From positions 14,302,501 to 14,366,500 of the forward strand of contig NC_021658.1 in assembly GCF_000418325.1 (NCBI RefSeq): 64,000 nt of DNA, written 5' to 3'. The number at the start of each line of letters is the position of its first letter. Position 1 is the stretch's first letter. This DNA is from Sorangium cellulosum So0157-2 (lineage in GTDB: Bacteria; Myxococcota_A; Polyangia; Polyangiales; Polyangiaceae). Shown here piece after piece: positions 45,242 to 54,911 of this stretch. Below the pieces are notes generated by a model. That model was not told the origin of the DNA. It saw only the letters and a program-made list of their open reading frames with translations, and made no database searches. Both the position numbers and the translations under genes were made by a program.

Positions 45242-47614
45242 CTATCGCTGCTTCTTTCGCCCCTTGGCGCTCTTGCCACCCTGGCCACCCTTGCCGGCCT
45301 TCAGGCCCTTGGCGGGCTTCGTGCTCTTGCTGGCCTTGACACGACGAGTTGTCCGTGCGTCCGCCGCGTCGCGCCGCAGCCGGCGCGGCTTCGACTCGTC
45401 CGACATCCCGTCTCCGGCGAGCCGCCGGCCGTAGATGGTGCGCCGGAGGATGGCCACGTCCTCGATCTGCACGAGCATCGCGTCGCCGATCGCGATCCGG
45501 TCCCCCGACCGGCGGCCGATGACGCGCAGCCCCTCGTCGTCGATCTCGTAATCATCCCGGCCGAGCGACTCCATGCGGACGAGCACGTCGACGAAGGGAT
45601 CCTCGATGTTGACGTAAACGCCCGTCCCCACGATGCCCGTCACGGTGCCCTCGAAGGTGTCCCCGAGCCGGGAGCGCATGACGAGCGCGCGGTGCAGGTC
45701 GACCACCTCGCGCTCCACCTCCATCGCCTTGCGCTCGCGCTCCGACGCCACGATGGCCGCCTCGCGCAGCCGCTCGAGCGCCGCCTCGCTCCGGTCGACG
45801 CGCTCGCCGCGCAGCACCGCCCGGATCGCGCGGTGGGCGGTGATGTCCGGGTACCGCCGGATCGGCGAGGTGAAGTGCAGGTACGCGCTCGAGGCCAGCC
45901 CGAAATGGCCCACGTTGGCCACGTCGTACACCGCCTGCTTCATGGCGCGGAGCAGGAGCATGTGCAGCACCTGCTTCTGCGGGTGCGCGTCGAGCTTCTT
46001 CAGGAACGCCGACAGCCGCTTCGGATCGGCCGCGTCCTCCGGATCGAACGCGAGCCCGAGCTCCCCGCACATCGTCGCGAAGCGCTCGAGCTTCGCCTGG
46101 TCCGGGGGCGCGTGGTACCGGAACACGGTGGGGATGCCCTGGTCGACCACGAACTGCGCGCAGGTCTCGTTCGCCAGGAGCATCATCTCCTCGATGAGCT
46201 GGTAGGCCTTCGCCACCCCGGGGTCGTGGCTGCGCTTCTGCACGTCGACGGGCGCGCCCGTCGACGGATCGAGCACCACCTTCGCCTCGGGCAGGTCGAG
46301 GTCGAGCGCGCCCCGCCGCATCCGCCGGCCGCGGAGCAGCCGGGCGAGGTCCCACATCACCTGGAGGTCGTTCCGGAGCGCCTCGGCCTCCGGGCTGCGC
46401 GGCGGATCGGGCGTGAAGCCGAGCGCGCGCGCCACGCCGGGGTAGGTGAGCTTCGCGATCGACCGGATGTACCCCTCGATGACGCGGGCGCGCCGCACCG
46501 TCGCGGTCGCGTCGAGCTCGACCTCGACGCACAGGCAGAGCCGGATCACGCCCGGCAGGAGGGAGCACAGGTTCGACGACAGCGCCCGCGGCAGCATCGG
46601 GATCGCGCGATCGGGCAGGTAGATCGAGTTGCCCCGCCCGAGCGCCGCCTGGTCGAGCGCGCTGCCCGGCCGCACGTAGTGCGACACGTCGGCGATCGCG
46701 ATCCAGGCCCGGTACGAGCCGTCGTCCTCGCGGATCACCCAGACGGCGTCGTCGTGGTCGCGCGCGTCCTCCGGGTCGATCGTCGGCATCGGCAGGTGGG
46801 TGAGGTCGACGCGCCCCTCGAGCGCCTCGGCCGGCACCTCGCCCCCGAACGCCTCGGCCTCGGCGATCGCCTCCTTCGCGTGCTCCTCCTCGATCCCCTC
46901 GCGCATCAGGATCTTGGCGACCTCCACGTTCGGGTCGCCGGGCGTCCCGAGCACGGCCTCGAGCACGCCCTCCGGGCTCTCGTCGGGCAGGTCCGGGAAG
47001 CGGGCGATCGACACGACCGCCGCGGCGCCGTCCTCCGCGTCGGGCGGCGCGAGCGGCCCGCCCGGCTCGCGCGGCACGATCACGATCGGCCCGCGGACGC
47101 GCCCGTCGTCCGGCTCGAGCCAGGCGCTCCTGCCTCGCCGCCTGAGCACGCCCGCCACGCGCGCGTGGCGCCGCTTGACCACGCGGACGATCTCCCCCTC
47201 CACGCCGCGCCGCGAGCGCGTCGCGATGCGCACCGCGACGGTGTCGCCGTGGAGCGCGCCGCCCATCGCCTCGGGCGAGATGTAGACGTCCTCGGCCGCC
47301 CCGCCGAGCGACACGAACCCGAAGCCGCGCGGGTGCACGGTCAGCGTCCCCTCGTGCTCGGCGCCGCGCGCCTCGACCTGCTGGCGGCTCACGCGGAACC
47401 GCTGGCCGGGGAGGGCGACGATGCTGCCCTCCGTCGACAGCTCCTCCAGCAGCCGCTGCAGCTTCGTGTAGCGGCTCGGCTCGACCCCGAGGCGCTCGGC
47501 GATCTCGTTGGCGTGCAGGGCGCGCTTGAATGACGACAGCAGGCCGACCACGGCCTCCCGGCGGCGCGCGCCGGAGCCGGTCGTCGGGGAATCTCCGCGA
47601 GATGAGGAACGCAT
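45242..47614 (-). CDS. rnr: Ribonuclease R
   Basis: This encodes 790 residues. An N-terminal winged-helix-like region (RREAVVGLLSSFKRALHANE) is followed by cold-shock domains with HPRGFGFVSLGG. The RNB domain has catalytic aspartates in DPEDARDHDDAVWV, then HFTSPIRRYPDITAHRAI. An S1 domain follows (FEGTVTGIVGTGVYVNIEDPF), and a Lys/Gly-rich tail (SKSTKPAKGLKAGKGGQGG) ends the protein. It degrades structured RNA 3' to 5' with help of the basic tail. Family length is ~750-810. It stands alone and is divergent from the VKOR-DsbA gene. Confidence 0.97.
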   Translation of the reverse strand: MRSSSRGDSPTTGSGARRREAVVGLLSSFKRALHANEIAERLGVEPSRYTKLQRLLEELSTEGSIVALPGQRFRVSRQQVEARGAEHEGTLTVHPRGFGFVSLGGAAEDVYISPEAMGGALHGDTVAVRIATRSRRGVEGEIVRVVKRRHARVAGVLRRRGRSAWLEPDDGRVRGPIVIVPREPGGPLAPPDAEDGAAAVVSIARFPDLPDESPEGVLEAVLGTPGDPNVEVAKILMREGIEEEHAKEAIAEAEAFGGEVPAEALEGRVDLTHLPMPTIDPEDARDHDDAVWVIREDDGSYRAWIAIADVSHYVRPGSALDQAALGRGNSIYLPDRAIPMLPRALSSNLCSLLPGVIRLCLCVEVELDATATVRRARVIEGYIRSIAKLTYPGVARALGFTPDPPRSPEAEALRNDLQVMWDLARLLRGRRMRRGALDLDLPEAKVVLDPSTGAPVDVQKRSHDPGVAKAYQLIEEMMLLANETCAQFVVDQGIPTVFRYHAPPDQAKLERFATMCGELGLAFDPEDAADPKRLSAFLKKLDAHPQKQVLHMLLLRAMKQAVYDVANVGHFGLASSAYLHFTSPIRRYPDITAHRAIRAVLRGERVDRSEAALERLREAAIVASERERKAMEVEREVVDLHRALVMRSRLGDTFEGTVTGIVGTGVYVNIEDPFVDVLVRMESLGRDDYEIDDEGLRVIGRRSGDRIAIGDAMLVQIEDVAILRRTIYGRRLAGDGMSDESKPRRLRRDAADARTTRRVKASKSTKPAKGLKAGKGGQGGKSAKGRKKQR

Positions 47615-47706
47615 GAAACTCGACTAGCACGAGTCTCCTCTCGCTGGCTGTCGCCGCCCGGGTCCGGTATGCCTCGAACCCACGCCTCTGGCGCCGCCAC
47701 GGACCG

Positions 47707-49098
47707 ATGCTGTTGAACTCGATCGCCCTGCTCCTCGCGCTGATGCTCCTCGTCTTCCTCGCCGGGAGGGGCAACGTCTTCGCGGTGCGTCCGGCGCGCG
47801 ACAGACGCGGCGCGCGTGAATCCTCGGAGGCGCATCGGGCCGCCCCCGAGGCGCCCCCCCACGAGGGGCCCGCGACTCAGGCGGGGCCCGCGACTTCGAC
47901 CGGCGAGGCGCAGGCCGGGCGCGCCCGGTTCGTCGTCACGCTCTTCCGGCTCGCGCTGTTCGTCGCCATCGCGGCGAGCGCGGCGCTCGTCGTCGAGTAC
48001 CAGAACGCCGGCGACCCCGCGTTCTGCGGCGTCAGCTCGGGCTGCTTCGCCGTCCGCGTGTCGCCGTACAGCCGGCTGCTCGGGGTCCCGCTGCCGAACC
48101 TCGGCCTCGCCGCCTTCAGCACGCTCCTCGCCGCCTCGCTGCTCGCGCGGGAGCGCTGGCACCACGTCGCCATCGCGGCGGCCTCGGCCGTCGGCGGCCT
48201 CGCCGCCACGGTGCTCCTCGGGCTGCAGGCCTTCGCGATCGGCGCGTTCTGCGCGTGGTGCGTCGCGGTCGACGTCGCGGCCCTCGCCGCCGCGATCACG
48301 TCCGCGCTCGTCGCCTGGCAGGCGTGGCGCATGCCGCGCGCGGCGTTCGATCGCGCCGCGCAGGGCGGGCTGCCCGGCACCACGGTGTGGGGCGCGGCCG
48401 CCGTGGCGGCGATCGGCCTGCCGTTCCTCTGGGGCAGCTACCCGGTCATCCCGCCGCTCCCGCCGGAGCTCGCGGCGCTGCAGGAGCCCGGCAAGATCAC
48501 GGTCGTCGCCTTCACCGACTTCGAGTGTCCCTTCTGCCGCCGCCTGCACCCCGAGATGAGCCAGATGGAGGAGCCCTACGGCGACCGGCTGCGCCACGTG
48601 CGCAAGATGGTGCCGCTGCCCAGCCACCCCGGCGCGCTCCCCGCGGCGAAGGCCTACGTCTGCGCGCCCCCGGACAAGCGCGAGCAGGCCGCGGCGCTGC
48701 TCTACAGCGCGTCGCCCGGCAAGCTCACGGACGACCGCGTCGCGTCCGTCCTCGCGCCGCTCGGGCTCCCCGCCGACTTCGAGGCCTGCCTCGCTGCGCC
48801 GGAGACCCAGGCCAGGATCGACGCGGACGTCGCGCTGCATGGGCGGATGGAGGCGCGCGGGCTCCCCGCCACCTACGTCGGGCGGCGGCTCGTGGTCGGC
48901 TACAACCCCGATCGCCTCCGCGATGCGCTGCGGCGCGAGGCCGCCGGGGATCCGCTCAGCCTGCCGCTCCCGCTGCTCTTCGTCGCCCTCTTCGGCGTCT
49001 CCGCGGCCGCCGTCGTCGTGGGCAGCCGGGATCGCTCGCGCAGCGCGTCGGGCGGGGCCGCCGCGCCGCCCCCGTCATCGGCGGCGGCGGCGCCGTAA
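47707..49098 (+). CDS. VKOR - DsbA-like thioredoxin fusion membrane protein
   Basis: This encodes 463 residues. An N-terminal TM is followed by a Pro/Ala linker and then a four-helix VKOR domain. That domain carries the loop Cys pair in CGVSSGC and the active-site CAWC. A periplasmic DsbA-like domain starts at ~265 with the redox motif CPFC in FTDFECPFCRRLHPEM. A last hydrophobic helix (LPLPLLFVALFGVSAAAVVVG) closes the protein. VKOR re-oxidises the fused thioredoxin through quinones, forming disulphides in exported proteins. That suits an organism with so many Cys-rich surface proteins, including several in this window. Confidence 0.9.
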   Translation: MLLNSIALLLALMLLVFLAGRGNVFAVRPARDRRGARESSEAHRAAPEAPPHEGPATQAGPATSTGEAQAGRARFVVTLFRLALFVAIAASAALVVEYQNAGDPAFCGVSSGCFAVRVSPYSRLLGVPLPNLGLAAFSTLLAASLLARERWHHVAIAAASAVGGLAATVLLGLQAFAIGAFCAWCVAVDVAALAAAITSALVAWQAWRMPRAAFDRAAQGGLPGTTVWGAAAVAAIGLPFLWGSYPVIPPLPPELAALQEPGKITVVAFTDFECPFCRRLHPEMSQMEEPYGDRLRHVRKMVPLPSHPGALPAAKAYVCAPPDKREQAAALLYSASPGKLTDDRVASVLAPLGLPADFEACLAAPETQARIDADVALHGRMEARGLPATYVGRRLVVGYNPDRLRDALRREAAGDPLSLPLPLLFVALFGVSAAAVVVGSRDRSRSASGGAAAPPPSSAAAAP

Positions 49099-49161
49099 GC
49101 CGCGCCGCGCTGCGGCCGCCCGGCGCCTTTCGCGGCCGGTCGGCGGGTGACAGAATAGCTC

Positions 49162-50343
49162 ATGAGTGATCATCCCGAGCTAGCCGGCAAGCTCCCGCTG
49201 GAGTTCTTCCGGCAACTACCCAAGACCGATCTGCACGTCCACCTCGACGGCTCTTTGCGCCTCGAGACGATCATCGACCTCGCCCGCAGCAACCGCGTCG
49301 AGCTCCCGACGTACGAGCCGTCGGAGCTGCGCCGGGTGATGAACCTGGGCCAGAACTGCGGCTCGCTCGTCGAGTACCTCAAGGCGTTCGACATCACGCT
49401 GCGCGTGCTCCAGACCGAGGAGGCGCTCCACCGCGTCGCCTACGAGCTCGCGGAGGACGCCGCGCGCGAGAACGTCCGTTACATGGAGGTCCGCTACTCG
49501 CCGATGCTGCACACCCGCCTCGGCCTGCGCCTCACGAGCGTCGTCGAGGCGGTGCTCTCGGGGCTCAGGGCGGCGCGCGACGCGCTGGGCATCGAGAGCA
49601 ACGTCATCGTCTGCGGCATCCGGAACATCTCGCCGGAGTCGTCGCTGGAGATGGCGGAGCTCGCGGTGGCCTACAAGAGCCGCGGCGTGGTCGGGTTCGA
49701 CCTCGCCGGCGCCGAGTACGACCACCCGGCGAAGCACCACAAGGCGGCGTTCCAGCTCGTGCGCCAGAACAACATCAACTGCACCATCCACGCCGGCGAG
49801 GCCTACGGCCCCGAGTCGATCGCGCAGGCGCTGCACGTCTGCGGCGCGCACCGGATCGGCCACGGCTGTCGCCTGCGCGAGGACGGGGGCCTGCTCCACT
49901 ACATCAACGATCACCGGATCCCGCTCGAGTGCTGCCCGTCCTCGAACGTGCAGACCGGCGCCGTGCGCGACCTCGCCTCGCACCCGCTCAAGCTCTACCA
50001 GAGCCTCGGGCTGCGCGTGACGGTCAACACCGACAACCGGCTCGTCACCGACACGACGGTGTCGCACGAGCTCTGGCACTGCCACACGAAGATGGGATTC
50101 GGCCTGAAGGAGATCAAGTCGACCATCGTGGCCGGCTTCAAGAGCGCCTTCTTGCCGTTCCACATCAAGCAGGGCTACCTCCGCCGCGTCACCGAGGAGC
50201 TCGAGCGCTTCTCCGCCGACGGCTCGATCCGCCCCGCCCCGCCGCCGGCGCCCCCCGGCCACGAGATCCTCGAGCTCACCCCGATGGACGGGAAGGACGG
50301 CCGGCAGGGGGCCCAGACGCCGGTCGAGAAGGCGCCCAACTGA
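49162..50343 (+). CDS. add: Adenosine deaminase
   Basis: This encodes 393 residues. Metal- and substrate-site motifs are all present: LHVHLDGSL, CTIHAGEAYGPESI with catalytic Glu, HRIGHGCRL and VTVNTDNRLVTDT. Adenosine deaminase converts adenosine to inosine in purine salvage. A ~30-residue Pro-rich C-terminal extension (PPPAPPGHEI) is beyond the usual ~345 residues. It is convergent with nadE, 54 bases away. Confidence 0.93.
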   Translation: MSDHPELAGKLPLEFFRQLPKTDLHVHLDGSLRLETIIDLARSNRVELPTYEPSELRRVMNLGQNCGSLVEYLKAFDITLRVLQTEEALHRVAYELAEDAARENVRYMEVRYSPMLHTRLGLRLTSVVEAVLSGLRAARDALGIESNVIVCGIRNISPESSLEMAELAVAYKSRGVVGFDLAGAEYDHPAKHHKAAFQLVRQNNINCTIHAGEAYGPESIAQALHVCGAHRIGHGCRLREDGGLLHYINDHRIPLECCPSSNVQTGAVRDLASHPLKLYQSLGLRVTVNTDNRLVTDTTVSHELWHCHTKMGFGLKEIKSTIVAGFKSAFLPFHIKQGYLRRVTEELERFSADGSIRPAPPPAPPGHEILELTPMDGKDGRQGAQTPVEKAPN

Positions 50344-50397
50344 CGCGCTGGCCGCCCCGCGCGGCGACGGCGGCCGCCGGGCGCGACCGCGGGGGGC

Positions 50398-52317
50398 TCA
50401 GCCGCCCTTCCACTCGGTCCGCTGCACCACGGGCAGCTGCAGCGCGCGCTCCCGGTCGAGATCGAGCGATCCGAGGTGGATCGCGATCGGCGACTGCACC
50501 CACTTGAAGATCGATCTCGAGAACAGGGTCGCGAACTTCTCGGCCCACGCCCCGAGCGCGGCGGGGTCCTTGTCCGGGAACAGGCTGGGGAGCGCGGCGG
50601 CCAGCTCGTCGGCGGCGAGCTTCTCGGCGCCGTAGAGGTAGAGGCACGCGTCGAGCACCTCGAACGGCATGAGCTCGGCTTCCCCCGACTGGTTCTCGGC
50701 GAGCTCCGGCCCCGCCGTCGTGGCGAGCGTCTGCTGGATCCCCTTGAAGCCGAAGCGCTGCGAGAGGCGCTCGATGAGCGCGATGACCACGGTCTTCGGG
50801 AGGTTGGCGATCACGCTGAACGCCCCCTCGAGGTCGCCGCCCACCGTGGTGTAGCCGAGCGCCTTCTCGCTCATGTTCCCCGTCTGCAGGAACAGCGCGC
50901 CGCTCGTGTTCGCCCAGTTCCACATGCGCCCGCCGCGGATGCGCGCCTGCACGTTCTGCCGCGTGAGCTCGGTGAGCTGCCGGCCCTCGCCGACCATCGC
51001 CTGGGCGGCCTCGAGCTCCCGGGGGAACGCGTCCTCGATCGGGATCACCGCGAACGAGGCGCCGAGATCGTCGGCGATCTGCGCGGCGGCCCGGTGCGTC
51101 GCGTCGCTGGAGTAGCGCGACGGCATGAAGAACGCGTGGAGCGACGCCTTCATCTGCGCGCGCAGCGCCTCGCCCTCGAGGCCCGGGTGGAGGAGCTGCA
51201 CCGCGCGCCAGGCGACGAGCAGCGTGAGGAGCGAGTCGCGGCCGCCCGAGAGCGCGAGGCCGATGCCCTTGAAGGCGCCGATCTTGCGGTAGTAGTCGGC
51301 CACGCCGAGCGCGAGCACCTCGTAGAAGTCGTCGAGCAGCTCGTCGCGCGCCGAGATCGCCGGCAGCGCCGCCGAGGGCAGGAACGGCGTCGTGCCCGGC
51401 GGCGGGGCGGGGTAGGCGAGCCGCGAGCGGTCCGCGGTCTGCCCGGTCGCCCGGAGGACGTCCACCATGTGCGGGGAGGCGCGGCGGAACTCCTCGAGGT
51501 CGCTGCGCCAGGTGCTCGCCTCGCGGCGGCAGCGCGTCGTCCGGTCGAGGTCGACCACGGCCGCGGCGTACCCCTCGCGGAAGCGCGGCGCCTCCAGCAT
51601 CGGGCGGCCGTTCTGGTTGATGAACCCGCCGCCGTCGAAGACGAGCCCGTCGTTGCCGCCGACCAGGTTCGCGTAGGCGATCGTGCACTGGTTGTCGGCC
51701 GCGCGGGTCGCGATCATCTCGCGCCGGGTGCCCGTCACCCCGGCGCGGAACGGCGACGCCGAGATGTTGCAGACGATCTCGGCGCCCGCGTAGCAGCGGC
51801 GCCGCATCGGCCCGTCGGGCGACCAGATGTCCTCGCACACCTCGACGGCGATCGTCCCGAAATCGAAGGCGAGGATGCGGTCGCCGCAGATCACGCCGTC
51901 GGCGTCGAGCTCCATGAACGGCATGCCGCGCGAGAACGTGCGCGCCTCGTAGAAGATGTTGTACGTGGGCAGCTTCTCCTTCGGGGAGAAGGCGAGCACC
52001 TGGCCGGCGTGGACGATCGCGCCGGCGTTGAAGAGGTCGCCCCCCACGCCGACGGTCACGCCGATGACGAACACGGTGCGGAGCGACGCCGTCTCCTCGG
52101 CGAAGCGGCGGAGCTCGCGCTGCTGGCTCGCGACGAACGCGGGCCACTGCACGAGGTCCTCCGACGCGTAGCCGCCGATCACCTGCTCCGGGAAGACCGC
52201 CAGGGTGACGTCGTCGCGCGCCATCGAGCGGGCGAGCGCCAGGCACCGGTCGGTGTTCGAGCGGACGGCGCCGACGGTCGCGTTGACGTTGGCGATTCCG
52301 ATCTTGACGAGTCGCAT
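50398..52317 (-). CDS. nadE: Glutamine-hydrolysing NAD+ synthase
   Basis: This encodes 639 residues from ATG 52317 (MRLVKIGIANVNATVGAVRS). The N-terminal amidase domain has Glu in AVFPEQVIGGY, Lys in FSPKEKLPTYNIF and Cys in VEVCEDIWSPDGP. The C-terminal synthetase has the PP-loop LALSGGRDSLLTL, NMSEKALGYTTVGGD and the FKWVQSPIAI end. Ammonia made from Gln is channelled to NAD synthesis. It is 11 bases downstream of a lipoprotein gene on the same strand. Confidence 0.96.
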   Translation of the reverse strand: MRLVKIGIANVNATVGAVRSNTDRCLALARSMARDDVTLAVFPEQVIGGYASEDLVQWPAFVASQQRELRRFAEETASLRTVFVIGVTVGVGGDLFNAGAIVHAGQVLAFSPKEKLPTYNIFYEARTFSRGMPFMELDADGVICGDRILAFDFGTIAVEVCEDIWSPDGPMRRRCYAGAEIVCNISASPFRAGVTGTRREMIATRAADNQCTIAYANLVGGNDGLVFDGGGFINQNGRPMLEAPRFREGYAAAVVDLDRTTRCRREASTWRSDLEEFRRASPHMVDVLRATGQTADRSRLAYPAPPPGTTPFLPSAALPAISARDELLDDFYEVLALGVADYYRKIGAFKGIGLALSGGRDSLLTLLVAWRAVQLLHPGLEGEALRAQMKASLHAFFMPSRYSSDATHRAAAQIADDLGASFAVIPIEDAFPRELEAAQAMVGEGRQLTELTRQNVQARIRGGRMWNWANTSGALFLQTGNMSEKALGYTTVGGDLEGAFSVIANLPKTVVIALIERLSQRFGFKGIQQTLATTAGPELAENQSGEAELMPFEVLDACLYLYGAEKLAADELAAALPSLFPDKDPAALGAWAEKFATLFSRSIFKWVQSPIAIHLGSLDLDRERALQLPVVQRTEWKGG

Positions 52318-52328
52318 CGGGCGGCAGC

Positions 52329-53300
52329 CTAGCGCGGCAGCACGGCGCTGAGCAGGGCGAAGAGCTTGTCGATCTCCCCGGGCGTCACGCGCCGGTTCGC
52401 CTTCACCCGGTCTCCCTCGGCGAAGAACTCGACCGGGTCGACGACCCGGACCGTCACGATCGCGATGCGGAACGAGGTCGCGCGCTCGATCTCCGCGTTG
52501 AGGAAGGCCGCGTCGCGGGCGGCGTCCTCGGGGCTCTGGCTCGCCCCGTCGAGCGCGACCGTGGCGCCGCCGTCCTTGGCCAGCGTCACGGTGGCCTCGA
52601 GCGACCTCAGCGTCGGCGGCGCGCGGGGCGCCTCGCGCGGCCCCCGCAGCGTCCGCGCCGGGTCGATGGCCGCGGCGAGCGCGGCCTCCTCGCCGACCGG
52701 CTCGGGGAAGCCGCCCGTGCCGATGAAGCGCCGCGCCTCGCGCGCCCGCGAGACCGGCAGCACCACGAGGAAGTTCGGCTCCACGGTCGCAACCACGCGC
52801 GTGTGCCCCTTGAGGGTCACGCGCACGGCCGGCACGCCGAGCCCGCTCTCCTCGGCGCCCGGCGGCTGGCTGCGCGAGAGGAGCGTGTCGAGCCCCGTCT
52901 TCAGCCGCTCCGGCGGCACGTTGTGCTCGAGGACGATCACCGTCTCGTGGGCCGCGTCCGCGCGCGGCGCGGTGATGAAGGCGCGCTCGAGGTCCCGCTC
53001 CGGATCGAGCCCCGTGCCGGCGAGCACGGGGCCCCACAGATCGAGCGCCGCGAGCCGCGCCATGATCGGGTGGCCCCGGGTCCGGTCGGCGAACACGAGC
53101 ACCGAGACCTTCCCCCCGGCGATCGACTGCGCGATCGCGGCCGCGTTGCGCGGCTTCGGCGGCGGCGGCGCCTCCACGCCGACCGGCGCCGCCGAGGGCG
53201 CGGAGCCGCACGCGACGGCGGCGAGGGCGAGGCCGAGCGCGAGGAGCCGCAGCGGCAGGAGGCGCATCGCGGCGAAGAGCCCTTGACGAACGGACGGCAT
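52329..53300 (-). CDS. Lipoprotein of unknown function
   Basis: This encodes 323 residues from ATG 53300; ATG 53267 (MRLLPLRLLALGLALAAVACG) is equally good. The lipobox is AVAC. The mature protein contains NAAAIAQSIAGGKVSVLVFADRTR, LDPERDLERAFITAP, VIVLEHNVPPERLKTGLD, and a C-terminal half with VTLAKDGGATVALDG. This style is common in myxobacterial lipoproteins with an unassigned domain. No catalytic motif stands out. It is upstream of nadE and divergent from the CNB gene. Confidence 0.75.
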   Translation of the reverse strand: MPSVRQGLFAAMRLLPLRLLALGLALAAVACGSAPSAAPVGVEAPPPPKPRNAAAIAQSIAGGKVSVLVFADRTRGHPIMARLAALDLWGPVLAGTGLDPERDLERAFITAPRADAAHETVIVLEHNVPPERLKTGLDTLLSRSQPPGAEESGLGVPAVRVTLKGHTRVVATVEPNFLVVLPVSRAREARRFIGTGGFPEPVGEEAALAAAIDPARTLRGPREAPRAPPTLRSLEATVTLAKDGGATVALDGASQSPEDAARDAAFLNAEIERATSFRIAIVTVRVVDPVEFFAEGDRVKANRRVTPGEIDKLFALLSAVLPR

Positions 53301-53525
53301 CACCCATGCGACGTTACCGGCACCCACCCGATCCCGCCAGCGGGGCAGGCCTCCCCCGCGGGCGCGCGCCGCTCGGCGAGGCGGCCATCCCTCTTCCTCG
53401 CGACGGGACCTGGAGTAGGATGCCCCTCCCGCGGTCGACGCCGAGCTCGTGCGCGCCGCATGGATCCGTGTCTCGCAACGCGGCGGACGCGGAGCCCGAC
53501 CCACGTTGAAGAGGAGTGTCACCCC

Positions 53526-54389
53526 ATGGCGGTCCGTCCATCCGACCTGCACGCGATCCCCCTGTTCGAGAGAATCACGGAGGACCACCTCGACGAGCTG
53601 ATGAGGGCGTTCCAGCGCCAGGAGGTCCCGTCCGGCCACGTGCTCTTCGAGGCCGGGAGCGCGCCGGCGCACCTGTTCCTCCTGGTCCAGGGCGAGGTCG
53701 CGCTGCTCGAGGGGGGCGAGACGCGCTTCCGCCTGAGCCCCATCTCGCCGATCGGCGAGCTCGGCGCGCTCACAGGCTTCCGGCGGACGACGACCGCGGT
53801 GACGGCGCAGCCCTCGGAGATCTGGCGCATCGGCGTCGCCGAGCTGCAGGACTTCTTCGAGGGGCACGGCGACGTCGCCTACCCGTTCTACAACAACCTG
53901 CTCAACGTCGTGGCCGGCAAGATCCGCCGCGACGCGCGGCGGCTCGAGGAGGTCCGCGCGAACCTCATCCGCACGCAGCGGGCGATGAAGCGGCTGCTCG
54001 AGCTCGTGCTCGACAGCGAGGAGACGCCGCTCAGCAAGGTCATCTGCGCGACGCTCGAGGAGCTCATCGAGAAGAACCGGCGCTCGCACTACATGGTCGA
54101 GCCGGCGCACACGCTGAAGAGCTCCGTCCGCCTGGACAGCGGCGCGCTCGTCCCCGTGGTCGAGCTCTCCGACGGCTGGCTGCGCCTCGCCGGCCTCCGC
54201 GACGCCGCGAAGGGCGCGCACTGGAGCGGCGTGCTCATCCTGCCCGCGCGCGAGATCCCGGTGAGCGGGACCATCGACGCGATCGACGATCACGGCGCGC
54301 TGGTGAGGCTCGATCTCCTGATCGACGAGTACGCCGCCGCGCTCCAGGACTACCTGACGCGCCTCCAGATGCTGGATTTCGTGGTGTGA
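53526..54389 (+). CDS. Cyclic-nucleotide-binding domain protein, possibly with PilZ-like C-terminus
   Basis: This encodes 287 residues from ATG 53526. Residues ~10-125 form a CNB domain (LFERITEDHLDELMRAFQRQ, GHVLFEAGSAPAHLFLLVQG, and SPIGELGALTGFRRTTTA in place of the usual phosphate cassette). A helical stretch follows (KIRRDARRLEEVRANLIRTQ). The C-terminal ~105 residues (NRRSHYMVEP, VPVVELSDGWLRLAG, SGTIDAIDDHGALVRL) have the beta pattern of a degenerate PilZ-like domain. No helix-turn-helix is visible, so it is not a CRP regulator. It may read a nucleotide second messenger. Confidence 0.8.
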   Translation: MAVRPSDLHAIPLFERITEDHLDELMRAFQRQEVPSGHVLFEAGSAPAHLFLLVQGEVALLEGGETRFRLSPISPIGELGALTGFRRTTTAVTAQPSEIWRIGVAELQDFFEGHGDVAYPFYNNLLNVVAGKIRRDARRLEEVRANLIRTQRAMKRLLELVLDSEETPLSKVICATLEELIEKNRRSHYMVEPAHTLKSSVRLDSGALVPVVELSDGWLRLAGLRDAAKGAHWSGVLILPAREIPVSGTIDAIDDHGALVRLDLLIDEYAAALQDYLTRLQMLDFVV

Positions 54390-54584
54390 TCTCGCGCCGC
54401 GCGGCCGCGATCCGCGGCCGCGGCGCGCCTTCGCCGCGCCTCGCCCGCCGCTCCCTCGCGCGCGTCGCCGCGCCTCCACCGCGCTCCGATCGCGCTCGGA
54501 CCGCGATCGGATGGTCGACGACCGTTGCCAGGATCGCGCCGGGTGATCTACGGTTCCCGGAGCGCACGCTCCTCGGAGCGCTGA

Positions 54585-54667
54585 GCCGAAGTGGCGGAAT
54601 GGCAAACGCGGCGGATTCAAAATCCGCTGTCCTCACGGGCTTGTGGGTTCGAGTCCCACCTTCGGTA
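54585..54667 (+). tRNA. tRNA-Leu (CAA)
   Basis: The acceptor stem GCCGAAG/CTTCGGT (a G-U closes it) is followed by a D arm TGGCGGAATGGCAAACGCG, an anticodon stem GCGGA/TCCGC with loop TTCAAAA giving anticodon CAA, a long class II variable arm and the T arm GTGGGTTCGAGTCCCAC. The discriminator is A and CCA is not encoded. It reads the UUG codon, which is rare in this G/C-rich genome. Confidence 0.95.
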
Positions 54668-54911
54668 CCGATGCGGAATCCCTGGACGACGCGCCCGTGC
54701 GCGGATCTCGTCCCCTGCTGGCGAGCGCGCTTGCGGCTCCGGGCCGTTCCGACGGGGTGAGGCGCCCGCGATCGATCGTCGGCTGTCCTGGTCGCAGGGC
54801 GGCGGGGCGGGGCCAGGGCGCGGCGGGGGCCGGCCGTCCGTGACGTCGGGCGAGCGTGGACGCCGCGGTCCGCCGGAACAAGCCGCCGTCGGGCTGCTAC
54901 GCTCGGCGCGC

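Noticed and set aside
54591..54690. Protein start MAEWQTRRIQNPLSS
   Set aside because: This is the usual false translation of a tRNA-Leu gene; the cloverleaf accounts for the sequence.
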